Below, piece by piece: positions 1 to 13,200 of a stretch of 64,000 nt of DNA. The DNA comes from Effrenium voratum (taxonomy: Eukaryota; Sar; Dinophyceae; Suessiales; Symbiodiniaceae): positions 434,501-498,500 of the forward strand of contig CAUJNA010003316.1 in the NCBI GenBank assembly GCA_963377175.1. Direction: 5' to 3'. Each line of letters opens with the position of its first letter. Position 1 is the stretch's first letter. Both the position numbers and the translations under genes were made by a program. The notes beneath the pieces were generated by a model. The model was given only the letters and a program-made list of their open reading frames with translations, did no database searches and was not told the origin of the DNA.

Positions 1-1162
1 TGGTGCTATTCCGTGTGGTTGCTGGGGTCGTAGAAAAGCTGTCCCCTAGTTTGACCCAAGGGGACTTGGAGGAGTTGGGCGTAATTTTCTTGGCTCCAAC
101 AAGTACAAAAACCGCCCATGAGTGGAAAACTATGACTTCCACTTGCCTAAGATTTTTATTTTATTTTTTAAATTATTATTTTCCCTTGTTGGCTTTAAAG
201 GGAATTTATCACTACAGTTTTTTTTTCCCAGGAGGCTTAAGCAAATGGAAGATGACCGACCCGTTATAAAGGACGATCTTTCAATTTGCCCTTCGGCAAG
301 ACGCCCCGACCCCAGACCAAAAGCTCGCAAGGGCCAACACCCAGTCGAAGGAGCAAAGCAGGGGGTTAGAGACTCCATCCAAAGCGGTTGTCGTTCTTCT
401 CGATCCACCTCAAGGCAGGTGTTTTTTCTTTTTGACATTTAAAAGGTTGGTTTGCTTGAGGTTACATTCGAAATGGCGGTTGTCGTCGTGTCTAGCTTGA
501 TCCAGAGACAATGCGCGCCGACCCCTTTTTCTTCGAAACAAAGAACGACGCGATGTGATGTTGTGTCTTCGCGTCGGTGTGTTGTTGTTTCATTAGCTGC
601 CCCCCTCAGAAGACCTTGGCCAAACAGACGCGTGACACGCATGCTTGGGTGTGTGACTGCGTCAGGTTCCGGATTGCTTGGGAACCTAACATGGTTGTTG
701 TTGGGAAACATTTCACATTTTTGCTTATTGTGGTTTAGTGGGACATCCCCACTTAACTGCTGAAAATACATTTTTGCTCCCCTTCCAACGTCAACAAAGC
801 TAAGATTTGGAACGCCTTCAGATCTTTCGGCCGGGAGCGACTTTTCTGTTGATCTTCCATTTGCAGCCAGCGCAAAGTCCTGAAGCTTGGCGGCCAGGGC
901 GTAGAGAGCTAGCTAAGGAGTACCCAAAACGAGGCCTTGGGAATGTCGTTTCCCGTGGCAACTTGCGCAGCAATGCTGGTAAGGCGCATCTATATAGAGC
1001 CTATACCAGATGTCTATTTGTGATGAGAATCGTTTGCCTGTGGCAACAGGGAAGAAGAACACCTTCACTGGTCCACTGTGATTTCACGCAGGGATGGACC
1101 CACCTGCCACGTGTTTTTTCTTTCTTTCTTTTTCTTCTTAATTTCTTTTTATTGCCACACAG
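1..1162. other. Left-edge region, no gene assigned
   Basis: Probably an upstream intron or 5' region of the AMP deaminase gene. Several short frames are open, but none has recognisable motifs. Bases 720-770 carry a small inverted repeat (TTTAGTGGGACATCC/CCACTTAAC) that also occurs near 28684-28740. Confidence 0.5.
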
Positions 1163-1236
1163 ATCGCTCGATGAAAAGACTGGAGCACGTCTCGTCCCAG
1201 GATTTGATCACCCTGTGGAAGATCGTGAAGGACCCT
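1163..1236 (+). CDS. AMPD: AMPD exon 1 candidate (N-terminal region)
   Basis: An AG acceptor precedes an open frame containing [11 protein letters not shown] and [11 protein letters not shown] deaminases have a similar '..IVxDPxxKSFxYxRL' segment some 60 residues before the HxH motif. The frame stays open to a stop at 1258; I end the exon before a GC donor, but this is a guess. A short exon carrying the 'KSFxYxR' part is probably missing between this one and 2422. Confidence 0.5.
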
Positions 1237-4200
1237 GCGTGCACCTCGCAAAACATCTAGGTCCAGAGTGCCAACGGGCGAAACACCGATTCACTCGATA
1301 CGGAGCAACGACCCAGTGACATATGAATAGCATGATGCTATGTGGTATATACACATCAGGAAACAGACGCCAGCCATTGCATACACCAGGTGCCGAAAGT
1401 CAACGCCTTCCATGGGTCGCCTATTGCAACATTCCGATCCTGCACGAACTGGAGAGTCATTCCCCTGTCAGCTACCGACAGCGAAAGTCTGTCACTGTTT
1501 CTCGAGGGTTTTATGCTGGGGCTATTTGGCATGGTCGTCAACCCTTGGTAATTCACACAAACGTTGCAGGTGTGCCTTATCATCCAAGAGCCATTGTGTG
1601 TGTTGTCCATACCCAAGTGTGATGTGCATACGTCCATTCGCGATGGAGATGTGACCTCTTCCTAAGCCGCCACGGGACTTTCAATGTTAAGCCGGCGTGA
1701 AGCAGAGCTCAGAGCCACAAAGATGCTGATCAGGGAACAGGAACAATATGCCATGTCTTGAGTCCTGTCTACAGCGATCCCTCTTCACTCTGTGCGTGTG
1801 CACGCCTGTGTCGCAAAGACTCTTTTTTGTAATGTGCTTTCACCATTTCCTTCGACTTGCCCATGTACCACCTATTTGGTTTGCCACTTTCGCACTGGCG
1901 CATTCCGCTCGCTTGCCCTAGGTGTCCCCGGAAGCCTCCAATTGCGCATAGTGCGCCACGAGCCGAGGCAAGAGTGCTGCTATGAGCCGCCTTGAAAGGC
2001 AGGGGAACGGGGTAAGGTGGGGGGGGGAGGATGTTCAAAAGGCCAATGCCTTCGCCAGATGTTGCGGTGGCGTGTTGGGCGCACGTGCGCGTGTTGGTTG
2101 CTTGGAGCTTTTGCCAAAGCATCCTTTGGTCCGTTGGTTGGGTGCCCCCTCCTGAAAAGACAAAGCAAAGAGCTGTCGCTCGTTTTTTTTTGGGGATCTT
2201 CCAAAGCACCCAGCTGCAACCCCCACTAGGTCCCGCAGTAGTGCCCTTTTACATTTTTTTTGAGGAGTTTTCCCCTACTAAAATAGACTACAGAAAAAGA
2301 ATCGGGTACCCTTATTCTAACCTCTCTACTGGAAGACCTAGCCCAGGTAAACCCACCCCCCACCCCCCCGGCAAGCCTGCAGGCCGCCCCCAGGCAAAAC
2401 TCCCCCGCCCGCCCCCCTGAGCTCGCCAGGCTGAGCTTGGCCTACGAGGCCTACCGCTTGGAGCACCAAGGCGCGGAGCGCCAGGAGCCGAACGAACCGC
2501 TTCTGCCGGGGGCGGTTTTTGGAGTTCAGGCGGTGAATTTTGGGGAACCCCCCTGAAAAGTGGGACTAGTTTGTGGACATACAAGCCATCCAAATGATGT
2601 CCACCAAAGGGTCCCTAATTGAAAATCATGCCCACAGACATGTGTTCGGGTTTTCTTGAACGATATCCTGTATATACTCTTTATGATTATTATTAATCAG
2701 CATTATTGTCATGTTTGTTTGAAGGACAAGAGGCCAAGCACTTGAAATGACATCCCCGTATTTTGAGACGTACCCGTGTCAGGGTTGCTCCGAAGCTCAA
2801 ATGACGGGTTGAAAGTTGAAATGGTTTATTTCTTTCTTGTTCCCCGTGTTAGGGGGCAATACGAGCCTAGAGATAAAAGCACAATCACAAGTTGGAAAAC
2901 CGGTCGAAGGGGTCCCATTGTTTGCTTTTAGGGGACCAACCTTTGATTGTGACGGGGCCTTTGAGTCTATGCTCAATTTAGCATGCATCAGGATGCACGA
3001 TATGAAGCTGAGTCACTGAGATCGAGTGTGTCATTTCGAGTCCGTACTTTCTGTGGTGGTTTCCTCGGAAGCCAAAGGGGACACACTGAACATATATTCA
3101 GCAGTTTACGGTTTGTTGGGGGACAGGGACAACCCCCCCCCCCCTAAATTCTACACAAAACCGTGTGTCCTTTTGGGAAACTTTCGGTAGTTTGGTCCGT
3201 TGCTTACCTGGGATGTGGTCAAAACTTCAGGCTCTTTCGGTGATGATCGATTCTACAATCCAAGGCATCAACCACCCTTGCAAAGCTAGGACTCCTTAGT
3301 TTTGGCGTATACTCACCAATCGACCACCTATCGGTTGAGCATAAAGGGCTTCCTCATGTTCAGTGTTTCTAGGCATTCTTCGGATATTCGTGGGCTAATA
3401 ATTGTCAAAGCAACAAAGCAGAAAAGGCACCTGGCGCATTTGGTGTTTTCCGTGCGGGAGGTGTTTTTTGCAACGCTCAATTCAGATGCCCTAGGCAAGC
3501 CCTGCGAATCATCGCTCTGAGCGTGTTCAGGGGCCTAACACCAGCCTTGCTCGGCGTTTTGGATTGAGCAAAACTCAAACACCGAGCTCAGACCTGATTG
3601 GACCCGAGGTGGATCATTCTTGATTTGAACTTGCTCCCTTGTCCTGGGCCAAACGACTTTTTGCTCTCAAACTTCTAGGGATTCGACTGCGAGTGGCCGC
3701 GTTTCGCGTTGTGTGGATCTCCGGCGTGCCGTTATGTTTGATCTCGGCTCTATGCGTCGGAACCATTTTCGGAAGGCGAGTGGCTGGCCAAGAATGGCCG
3801 CATGCCAACTAGCAAATGAGCCAAGGAGACGCCAACTGTGTCTCCTTGTCCGTAATTCGTAATTGATTGGCTTTGATCTGCTTTGGGAGGGTTTGACGCC
3901 GAAGGTTCTCGCTTTTACCGCGGGAGCTTCTGGGTGGGAATCTTTTGATAGCCCCAACAGGACCCACCTTTTTTCAGGGTCAGCTACTGAACTTCAGGAC
4001 TCTGCAGCCATCCAGGGGGATTTGTACTCCGCCCGGGGCCCTGGATTTTGCTTGCACCGCAAGCAACGCCGCAGATGAAGGTTACGTGGACAGTCTTGAA
4101 ATAGGCGTGAATACGGGCGCTCTGCTTCTTGATAGCTGAGCACGGCCAGTTGTGACCGTTTGGCCGGAAAAACCTTGGCCAGTCTTGACATTCGCATCTT

Positions 4201-7200
4201 AGATCTACCGGAAATGGCCTAGGCAAAGAAGCGCGCGCGGCGACTTTCCGGCTTCCATTTCCCAGGGCACTCTATGCTTCGCCTGCAGCGATTTGGACAT
4301 CACCAGTTGGTCGACTATGTTGACAGAAGAGGGTTCCTATATTTCCACCTGTTGGGGCGGTTTCAAGCATCACCTTTCGTGCCAAATTTCTTCGAGGTTT
4401 CGGGTTTGGAGCAGTCAGAAGGAGTCTGATTTCATGACCCAATTTGCCCTTCTTTCAACCCTGAAAGGTTGTATCTCCGCTACTCAAAGGTCCAAGCCCC
4501 GCAGCCTTTTGATTCTTGCTGGGGGGGAAGTCAAACGTCCACAACTGCTTTTCGTGTTTCGTTTCACCTTCCGAAGTACGGGCATATTTTTCGTGAAGGT
4601 TTGTCCAATTCAACCACCGTCGCTACTTTCCTTCTTGGGGGGTGGGGGGGACATTGGGAGCTCCGAACTCCGGATTTCCGATTTAATGTTAACCCCGGAT
4701 TAATAACCCCTGGTTGACTACTAGGGGGGTGTCCCCTTTTAGTGGTTGGATTCAGACCACTTCTAGAGGGAACACCCCCAAAATAATGGGCCGGGTTTAT
4801 TAATCCTGGCTTTGGTGCGCATTTTGCCAAAGGGATGTTAGGACTTCACCTTTTTGCCAAATGGGTTTTCCGTGTTAAACCGCTACAGTTAGTCGCTTTT
4901 AGCAGGGCTTCGCAGATTTCGCCGCCGAGCGTCCGACAAAACGGCTGGAGGTCATGAAGGTGGACAACCACATCCACCTGGCGGCGGCCATGACCCCCCG
5001 GATGCTGCTGCAGCCCTTTGGGCCGCACGAGGGTCGTATTTTTTTTTTGCGGGGGACCTGAAGACAGGTGGCCGGCGGGTCTCTCTTTTTTGTTTTGCGG
5101 CATCCTTTTTGATTGGAGTTGTAGACGGAAAGAAAGGGGCGCCATTTTTGTTTTGTTGATTACCGCAAGGGAGGCTGAGACAAATGCGGTTGGCCCAACC
5201 CTTGGGGCAACGGATAGGTGTGCAGGTTTCGCAGTTGTCTTTGCAACTCACGGGGTCATGGGAGTTCCCGCTTGCCTCGAAATAACAACAATAAATCAGT
5301 ACATGTATATATATATATATAGGTTTACTTGGACCTGCAAGTCGAACGGCGATTTCAGCAAACTCTCCGTTGCCGCGCACTGTCTCACCGCCAAATGGCT
5401 TCTCAATTTCAGCACTCTTGGAGAGCCTCCGGTTGGTTCCGCTTCGCAGGGGGCCGGGTGAAGCCAAGTCTCGCCTGGACGTTGACAGGTTCATCAAGGA
5501 CAAGCTGCAGCTGGAGCCGGACCGAGAGGTTCTCAAAGGCGCGCACTTCGGGGAGTGGGCGGGGGAGTGGCGGGCCAATGCTTGGGCTTCGCTTGAGGTG
5601 TGGGTTGGCTTGTTTTTGACGAGGGACGGCCCCCTCCGAAAAAGGGTGTTTTCCATTGAATTCGCTCTGATTCCCCATTCCAAGAAGGGTACTCCCAGCA
5701 AACAGATGCCTGAATTTTGAGCATCGCTGGAATGACAGAAATCGTCTTCAAAGGAGATGGCCTTCTGACGTCCACGCCCTCCCGTTCTTAGTTTTCTTCT
5801 TTGTTGGTGGTTGAATGTTGAAGGAGACATCAGGTCTTCGAAGTCGTGCTGGAGCAGTATGGCCATGCAATGCTCCTCAGACTTTCGTTTTCTGGCCTCC
5901 GGGCCGCCGGGAGTGACATGCTGGGGCAGCTGCGCCGACCTTCTCTGAAGAATTCTTGCATTGACATCAAGGAGTTTGGAGGGCACGGCGAGGGAATGGG
6001 TGTGGGTCAAAATTAAGCCACCAGGAGACCGCAGGTTTCAGTCCACGTTTCCATTTACCAGGGCAACCCATTTTGGGGTTACCCTATGTTTGACCCACAC
6101 CTAAATGAACACCACGCCGTCTTCCCACATGTCCGAAGAATCTGCACGCGTCGCCTTCTGCCAACCCTTCGGCCTGGCAACCGATTCGGAGGCAAGACGC
6201 TGAAGCAGCTGGTGAAGGAAGCAGCACCTCGCCTGAAGTGGGTGGGGCTCACCAGTTTGGTCAATACTCAATACCACTTTTTGGTGGATCACTTTGATAT
6301 TCTTAAGTTGTTTTCTCTTGGAGCGATGTTTGTGAGAAGGGAATCTCGGGAACTGGACTTTCTGGCCAAAGGCTCCCACCCTCCACTCCACTTCCGGCCT
6401 TTGCTTCCGCCCCCTCCATAAAGCGAGCGTTTCCTCCGGGATTCGAAAACGGTGGGTGTCAATCTTGCTGGTGCGATAGGTAGGGAATGAGGGAATGACC
6501 CCATCCCCTGAAAGGAAACCATAGGAACCGGATGGGTTATGGTGAAAGTGACATCGCAGGGGCATAGCCGCTGCATCGCCTTTGCTTTGCTTGTTTCGCC
6601 TTGACACGCCCGGCAAACATGCTCTGCCAATGCTTGGGGCTGGCCGACTCCCTTCTTCGAGTCGGCCCACAAAATCTGATCCGTACAGGCAACGTGATTG
6701 GCCAATGTATTGCCCTGAGTTACGGAGCCAAGCCCGTTCAACCGTTTGTGCTGCCCTGAAGCCGGAAGAACGGCCACTGATGGATGGAGGGGTCCTTGTA
6801 TTTGCCCTTTTCTGGAAGAGTCAAATATTGCAGCTTTATGATTGTTTAAGGGCCTTCCTTAAATGGGCCAGTGTTTGGATGGGAAATAGAATGCCCGCTG
6901 TCACGCCTAAGGTCGGCTTCAAAGAGAATCAAGGCGGCGTGGGTGGCACCCCAGGGTTGCAACGGTCCTGAGCCTTTGGTCATCACAAAGGCATAGAGGT
7001 TGATCATGCATAGATGGGCTGGTCTTTCTTGCGGGATCCTGTGTTGTGTAAAGGGAAACCAAGTGAAACCACCACCCCTTGGAGGGTTTTCTCAAAAAGA
7101 CACAACTCCACATGTGTGCGCCGCCGTGATTCCTGAGGTTTTGTGTGGAACTGATTGATTCTCATCTCGGGAGTCCAGCGAGACTTGTCCCGATTGGTGG

Positions 7201-10200
7201 TTTTGCATGCGTGTTCCCGCCAACACCATCCACAGGGTGGGTTTTCCCACTTAGGACACACTCATAGTGGCCTATGAGAGCACACTTTTTTGGGGGTCGA
7301 AAAGTGTACGTCCCAACAGCACATTTGGGGCTTCCACTTTGAGACAGAGCCCACAGGTCGGGCAGGGGGCTACCCGCCAGGCGGGCACCGATCGAGCCTG
7401 AGACCGGAGCCCCTCGGCATGCGAAAGGTCGGCGGAGGGCGGTAGGTTGGAATCGGAGCGGAGGCCAAGAGAGCGGGTCACATGGATAGAGCAAGCGATG
7501 CAAGCGCCGGCACTTTTATGACGTGTGGGTTGGTTTGAAGGCAGACAAGCCAAAAAGACACCCCCGCGCGACGGGTTCTCTCTTTTTGACACATGCCGCA
7601 GGGGAATGTTTTCCCTCAGAGAAATGAAGGACTCCCTACATGGTGAAGGCTGTATCCCGCGTATTCTCGAACCAGGGAGCTCTTGATTCTTCCCGGCCAA
7701 TACCATCGAATTGCCATAAAGAGAAAATGCTTTGGACGCAGCTGCATGGAGGCTGCTTCACCCAAGGGGGTGAACCCACCAGCTTTCCCAAGTTTTCACA
7801 AAGCTTGACCGTTCTAGGAGCCTCTGCTCTGAGGCTGGCACCCTCCCTCCAAGGAGCCTGGTTTGTTGCATGCCAAGTACCTTTCCTCAGGTTTTAGGTT
7901 GGTGGAAAGGAGAGTACGCTAGAAACAAAAATACTAGTAATGATAATAAAAACAAAGAATCCGTCAAAGCATGAACCGTTTAAAAGTTTGAGAACAGCTC
8001 GACTTTGGGTCGGTTCTAAACAAGGGAACCCTTTTGGGCTTGAAGCGAGCCATCGCAGGGCATTGTCTTTTTCGGGAAACACGCAACACCCCGGCAGCAT
8101 GCCCGAAAACCTCGCAAGTCGTGCGCGGCACCTCCTGCGCTGCCCAGGAATCTGGACGATTATCTGCACGTGGATGCATTGAGGACCTCCAGGGGCAGAG
8201 TGCTCCCTAGGTTTTGCCTGAAAGGGTGGTTTGAAACATCACCTTGTGCTTTTGGTGGGGTGAGGTCTCAGGGAAAGTATAGGGAATCCGGCAGACCTCC
8301 GAGACGGCGTCGCCGCGCCGACGAGTTTTCGAAGGCGGTTTTGCCTTTGTGAAAACCCGGGCATCTTCCATGGCTATGAACCAAGGCTCCAGCAGTTGTG
8401 TGTCTCATTGCCACTACCCCAGGCTTCAAGTGTTGCCCTTCTTTCCCCCTTTTTTTCAGGGCCAACTACCCCAACAAGGGTGCCAACTCAAAAAGGGTGC
8501 CAATGACCAAACAAGGATAGCAACTACCCCTCCCCAAACAAAAAAAAGTATCCTCTTCCCACGGAAAACCACTGGAGGGTCTGGGTTACGGACTGTACCG
8601 AAAGAGGACAGTGGCTGATGATCACTTCTACCACCGGCTCGGGACCTCGCGGACTTGGGAGGTACTGTGGATGGACAAATTCTGCCTCTAGCATTCAGTC
8701 CCTCATAGCACCCTTTCCTGGGGTCAGAGGCACACCACAGTGAAACTGGCGGCAGTCTGTTTGGACATTTGTTTTTGGTTCTCATGATGCCAGGCCTTGA
8801 AGAGGACTTAAAAATGATCTTCACTCATTTGGAGCACACTAGCAAGAGAGTACCTGGGTCCTTGCGCAGAATGACTGAAGAGTCAAGAATCTCGATCATT
8901 TCTATGTGCGTTCAGGCAAGATGCATGATGATGCCTGCGCGATCAAGACTCCTGTCGTGGCAGTGACCTTGATTCTTGGGTATTCCCAGCCATCCCCTTA
9001 GCTTTTTGGCCTTTTAGTGTTTAGCGGGGATGTCCATTTAACCCACTAAAAGTTATTCATTTTTAGCGGGGGATCTGAAAACGGACAGCCCAGAATTGGA
9101 GAGCTCGCAGTGATGGTCTCAACTCCCAGCCAGTCTTCCTTCCACCTTGGTCCCGAGGTTCGACAACTTCAATGATGCCTACAGCCCCCTGGGCTGTGGA
9201 CATTTGCGGACCTCCGGCACAATGGGAGCTTTGCGCTTTGGGTTGTTGGTGCGGGGTTCAAGTATGTGTTCTCGCACTCACGGATTCCAGTTGGTTGGTT
9301 TCCTTTCTCCCCTGTGAAGTCGTCCAAGGGGCTCAGAAACAGCCATGTTGAAGCTTTCTGGTGTCAAGCACCCTCTAATAACGGCTTGACAAGTACGCGT
9401 GACATAAACCCAGTGCCACAAGCAGGGAAGCCCCCCGTTTAGACAGGATCCCATGAATTAGTCCTCAACCAACCACTACTTTGGAGAGTCTCCTTTGGTG
9501 GTTGCCCCTTTCGGTGTTCCGAAACTGGTTTTCTCCAAGAAAGTCCGGTCTGCCTCTTCAGGAACCTGAGGCTGTGAATTTCCATGTGGCAGCGAACTTA
9601 GCTCTGATGGGATGTCTACATTGTCAGCTCCAACAGTTTGCTCATTAGTTTGTCGGCTTGTTGGCTTGCACGATGTCTTTGCCACACAACACAACGTGTG
9701 TTTCGTTTTTCGGCTTGCCAGGTCGGTTGCGAGGTGGGTTTCTTCACCAAGGAGGCAGACATACAGGCTTAAGAAGTACGTGGCCTTTGGGCCCTCTTCA
9801 CCTAGTCCAGAATGCATGGTGAGACGATGTGAAGAAGGGGGGTTAGAAACAGGGGAGGCTCTTTCGGCGGCAGTGTGAGGGGAAACCCACGAAACAGCTG
9901 GCCCCAATTTCAGCAAGGCAGCAGCTGTTCAATGCGTTGCAGGGAGACGCAGCTAGTGCTTTGGCAAGCGATGGTCGAAGCACAAGGGGCCAATACCCAC
10001 GGTAGGTCACAGAGCCCAAGCAGAGAACATATGCCAGTGCTGGGGATCGATGCGCTTGATGCCGGACGCCTCGACTTAGCGCTTGTCTTGAAATCAAAAT
10101 GTGGTACTAAAATAGGGGACCCCCAAACAGGACGGTTTCCCTTTGGTTTCCCTTCACACCAAGCCCAAAACGGGTACCATAAAAAAGAAGACCCACCCAT

Positions 10201-13200
10201 GTGGCATTCCCCAAGACGTGTTGTTTCCCCTGGATTTCCCTTGGATTTCCCTCGACACTAACCCCGGGTACCAACCCCAAAAAACACACGGCACCCCAGC
10301 ACCTCGCCAGCGGCACTCGCGACCGACATCAGGACGGTGTTCTTGAAGAGCTCCAACCACATCCAGGGGGCCTACTTTGGTGATTTGGCCCAGGCGGGTG
10401 GGATTTTCTTAGAATCGCAAGGCAAAGGCTTTGCGGGGCTCCACCATGATTCCCCTGTAAGCATCACCACCAAGAAAAAGAGGCTCACTTTTTTAACTTG
10501 GCCCAAGAGGTGATGTTTCAAACCACATGGGGCAGGAACGGAAAACTTGGGAAAGGAGCTTTTGTTAGGCTCCTGTTGGGGACCCTTGGAATGGTGGGAT
10601 TGGGGTGCGGATGCTGGGGAGGCAAGGTTGCTAAGAGGTGAAGATGAGGATTGCTGATGCTGCGGCATGTTCTTGGGTGGCCTTGAAATCATCGGAATAG
10701 GGTGTGAAATGGTGTGAATAAACCTCCGAACAAATCCGAAAGCACCTTGCGCCTGGCAGAAAATCATCAACAGCTTTGAGAAGAACGACACCTACGCGGA
10801 GCCGCCGGGGCATTTTCTGAGATTGGACGTGTGCTCGATCTGTCGGATTGGGACGCAATCAAGCTCCGCGCGGGATTTCTAATCTTGGATGCCTTGCCCA
10901 GTGATTCCATCTACCTATAAAGAAGTCTGGTGGATCTGACTAGGGAGATTTTATCCGTCAGAGCCCCAGCTGGCCGGGGGCGGGATGCCCGTTTTCGGCG
11001 AGGCATATATCTCCAGGCTATGTTTCCTCGGCGGTGACTTGTCGGAGAGCCTAGCAACGGTGCTAGATCGTTCATATTTTGAATTCACTTGAAGGATGGA
11101 CAATCGGGTGGATTCAAAATATGGAAAGCCAAAATTCTGGGTGGATTCAAAATGGAATCAACAATGATCCATAGTTGAGGAACCAAAATCGGGTGGATAA
11201 TTGTTCCCCAACCGCTGAAAGCTTTGGGGCTGCCCGGGCTCCGGAGTGGTTCGGAGCGCTCAGTTCCAGGGTTCCAGAACGGTTCCGGGGTACTGTTGGA
11301 GATACCACTTGTATCCAGACGCGCTATTCAGCGCGGCCTTATGTCTGGCCACTTCTCCATATTTTCCTCCCAAAGGAAGAGGGCTCTACATCTTGGGCGC
11401 TCTCCAGTACGACCTGTACCTCATTTTGTCGCGGGTTTTTCTTCCCTGTCTTCCCTCTCACAAGCATCACCCGCTCGGAGTCAGCCGCTCGCGTTCGGCT
11501 CAGGAGATGCGGCTCTCCATCTACGGCAAGAGCCTCGCGGAGTGGGATGAGCTCGCGCGGTGGCTGAAGGCCAACCAGCTGCACCAGCGCCTCGGGCGTT
11601 GCCACGGGGTTTGGCTCCCCCAGGCTCCGGTGCTTTTTGGGTTTGGACCATGTTGGTCGTAACGCCAATCCACTCAGGGGTTGCCGCTGGCTTAGCCGGC
11701 GGAACATGGGGGGTTGGAGCCATGTGCTGTGAGATATCAAGTTGAGAAACATCGGGGGTGAGGGCCACTTGCTGTGCCAAGTATTCTCAAGTGGCAATCA
11801 AATAGTTGCGATCTCCTCTGCCTCCAGCCATGGCACCGAACGCCCGCGCTCCGCTGATCAACTCCGAGATGGTGGCTCCGTCGCAGCACGGCATGCAGGG
11901 CGCCTCAGCGCCGAGCGCCCGCCAGGCCGTGAACGACGACGCGCTGATGTGCGCGCAGGAGCAAACCCCGGCGTACCGAGCCCTCTTTGAGAACAATCTC
12001 ATTTGCAACCAGTACAGAATCCGACAGGTGGAGGATTTGAAGGTGATCAAAGGCAACTGGGATCTCAATCAGAGCTTGCTGTTCCAGCTGCTCAGCTGCA
12101 GAGGCTGCTGCTGCCTGGTGAAGTTCTTTGTGGTGAACGCCGGCTGCATTCGCCGGGGGAGGCATCAGAATGGCACCTACATGTTCTTCGGAGAGGGCGT
12201 GCACGTGTACCCGTCCCCGTACATCACAGTGGACCCTCGCGACGCGAGGCTTACGGAAGGGGCAATTGTGCATGGGACCAAGGCGAGGCAAAACGTGTGT
12301 CTCAGGGTTGTGGGATCACTCGGGGTTTATCCAACCACTTTTGTGATACTCTTGGGAATCCCCTCTTTATGTTGGGGGGGGGTGGCCTTTTTTGGTGGCA
12401 TCACAGAAGTGGTCATTTCCCACTTTCTTGAGGGAGTCTTGAGGGTACCAATCTTGTTAAGGCGGGTAAGGGACACCAAGAGGAAAGTTGCCCATTTCTG
12501 GGTTACCCCCCTAGTAGTGACAGGCTATCTCATTTGCGGCTTAATGGGGCGGTGCTGATGTGGCGGTGGCCAGGTTTCATCAAACACAACGCATTTCCCA
12601 CAGCCCTGGTGTCGTTTCTTGAGGGAGTCTTGAGGGTACCAATCTTGTTAAGGCGGGTAAGGGACACCAAGAGGAAAGTTGCCCATTTTTGGGTTACCCC
12701 CCTAGTAGTGACAGGCTATCTCATTTGCGGCTTAATGGGGCGGTGCTGATGTGGCGGTGGCCAAGTTTCATCAAACACAACGATATGATCACTACTTTTC
12801 AGGTTGGTAAGGGCGCAGGGCAGCCCGGTGGTTTGGATTTGCATATGAACGGGTCCCTGGTTCTTGCTAGGGCCAATGGGAAACCGAATCGCGCCACCAC
12901 CAAGCCCCTGGGCTTCAAACCCGCCAATTTTTCGGGGACTCTAAACCAAAAGAACAGCAACCCCTCTGACACAGGCGATCATCACCGTCACCCAGGGCTT
13001 TGTGGGTTTGGCCATGGACCGTGGTCAGCCGGTGCTGCTGCCGCCGGGTCTGCACCAGTGGGACAGCCCCACCGTGGAGTTCCAGAGGCTCATCGACTTG
13101 GCCTCCAGCGTCATCTGCCTGGGGCCCTACACGCTGATCACGGTGGACGAGGGCTACGCGGCGGTGACCCAAGATAACGGCGAGCAGAAGATCTTGGAGG

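Larger units (their letters stand above)
1237..8147. other. AMPD introns, mostly unique or repeat DNA
   Basis: Apart from the exons listed, this stretch has TIR elements at 4688-4812 and 5999-6101, a one-sided MITE end at 6464-6500, a short (TA)n at 5305-5321, and long T or C runs. No further genes seen. Confidence 0.5.

Noticed and set aside
4952..6010. 352-codon minus-strand frame
   Set aside because: Covers AMPD exons 3 and 4 in antisense plus intron; no domain, and the + strand exons match a known family.
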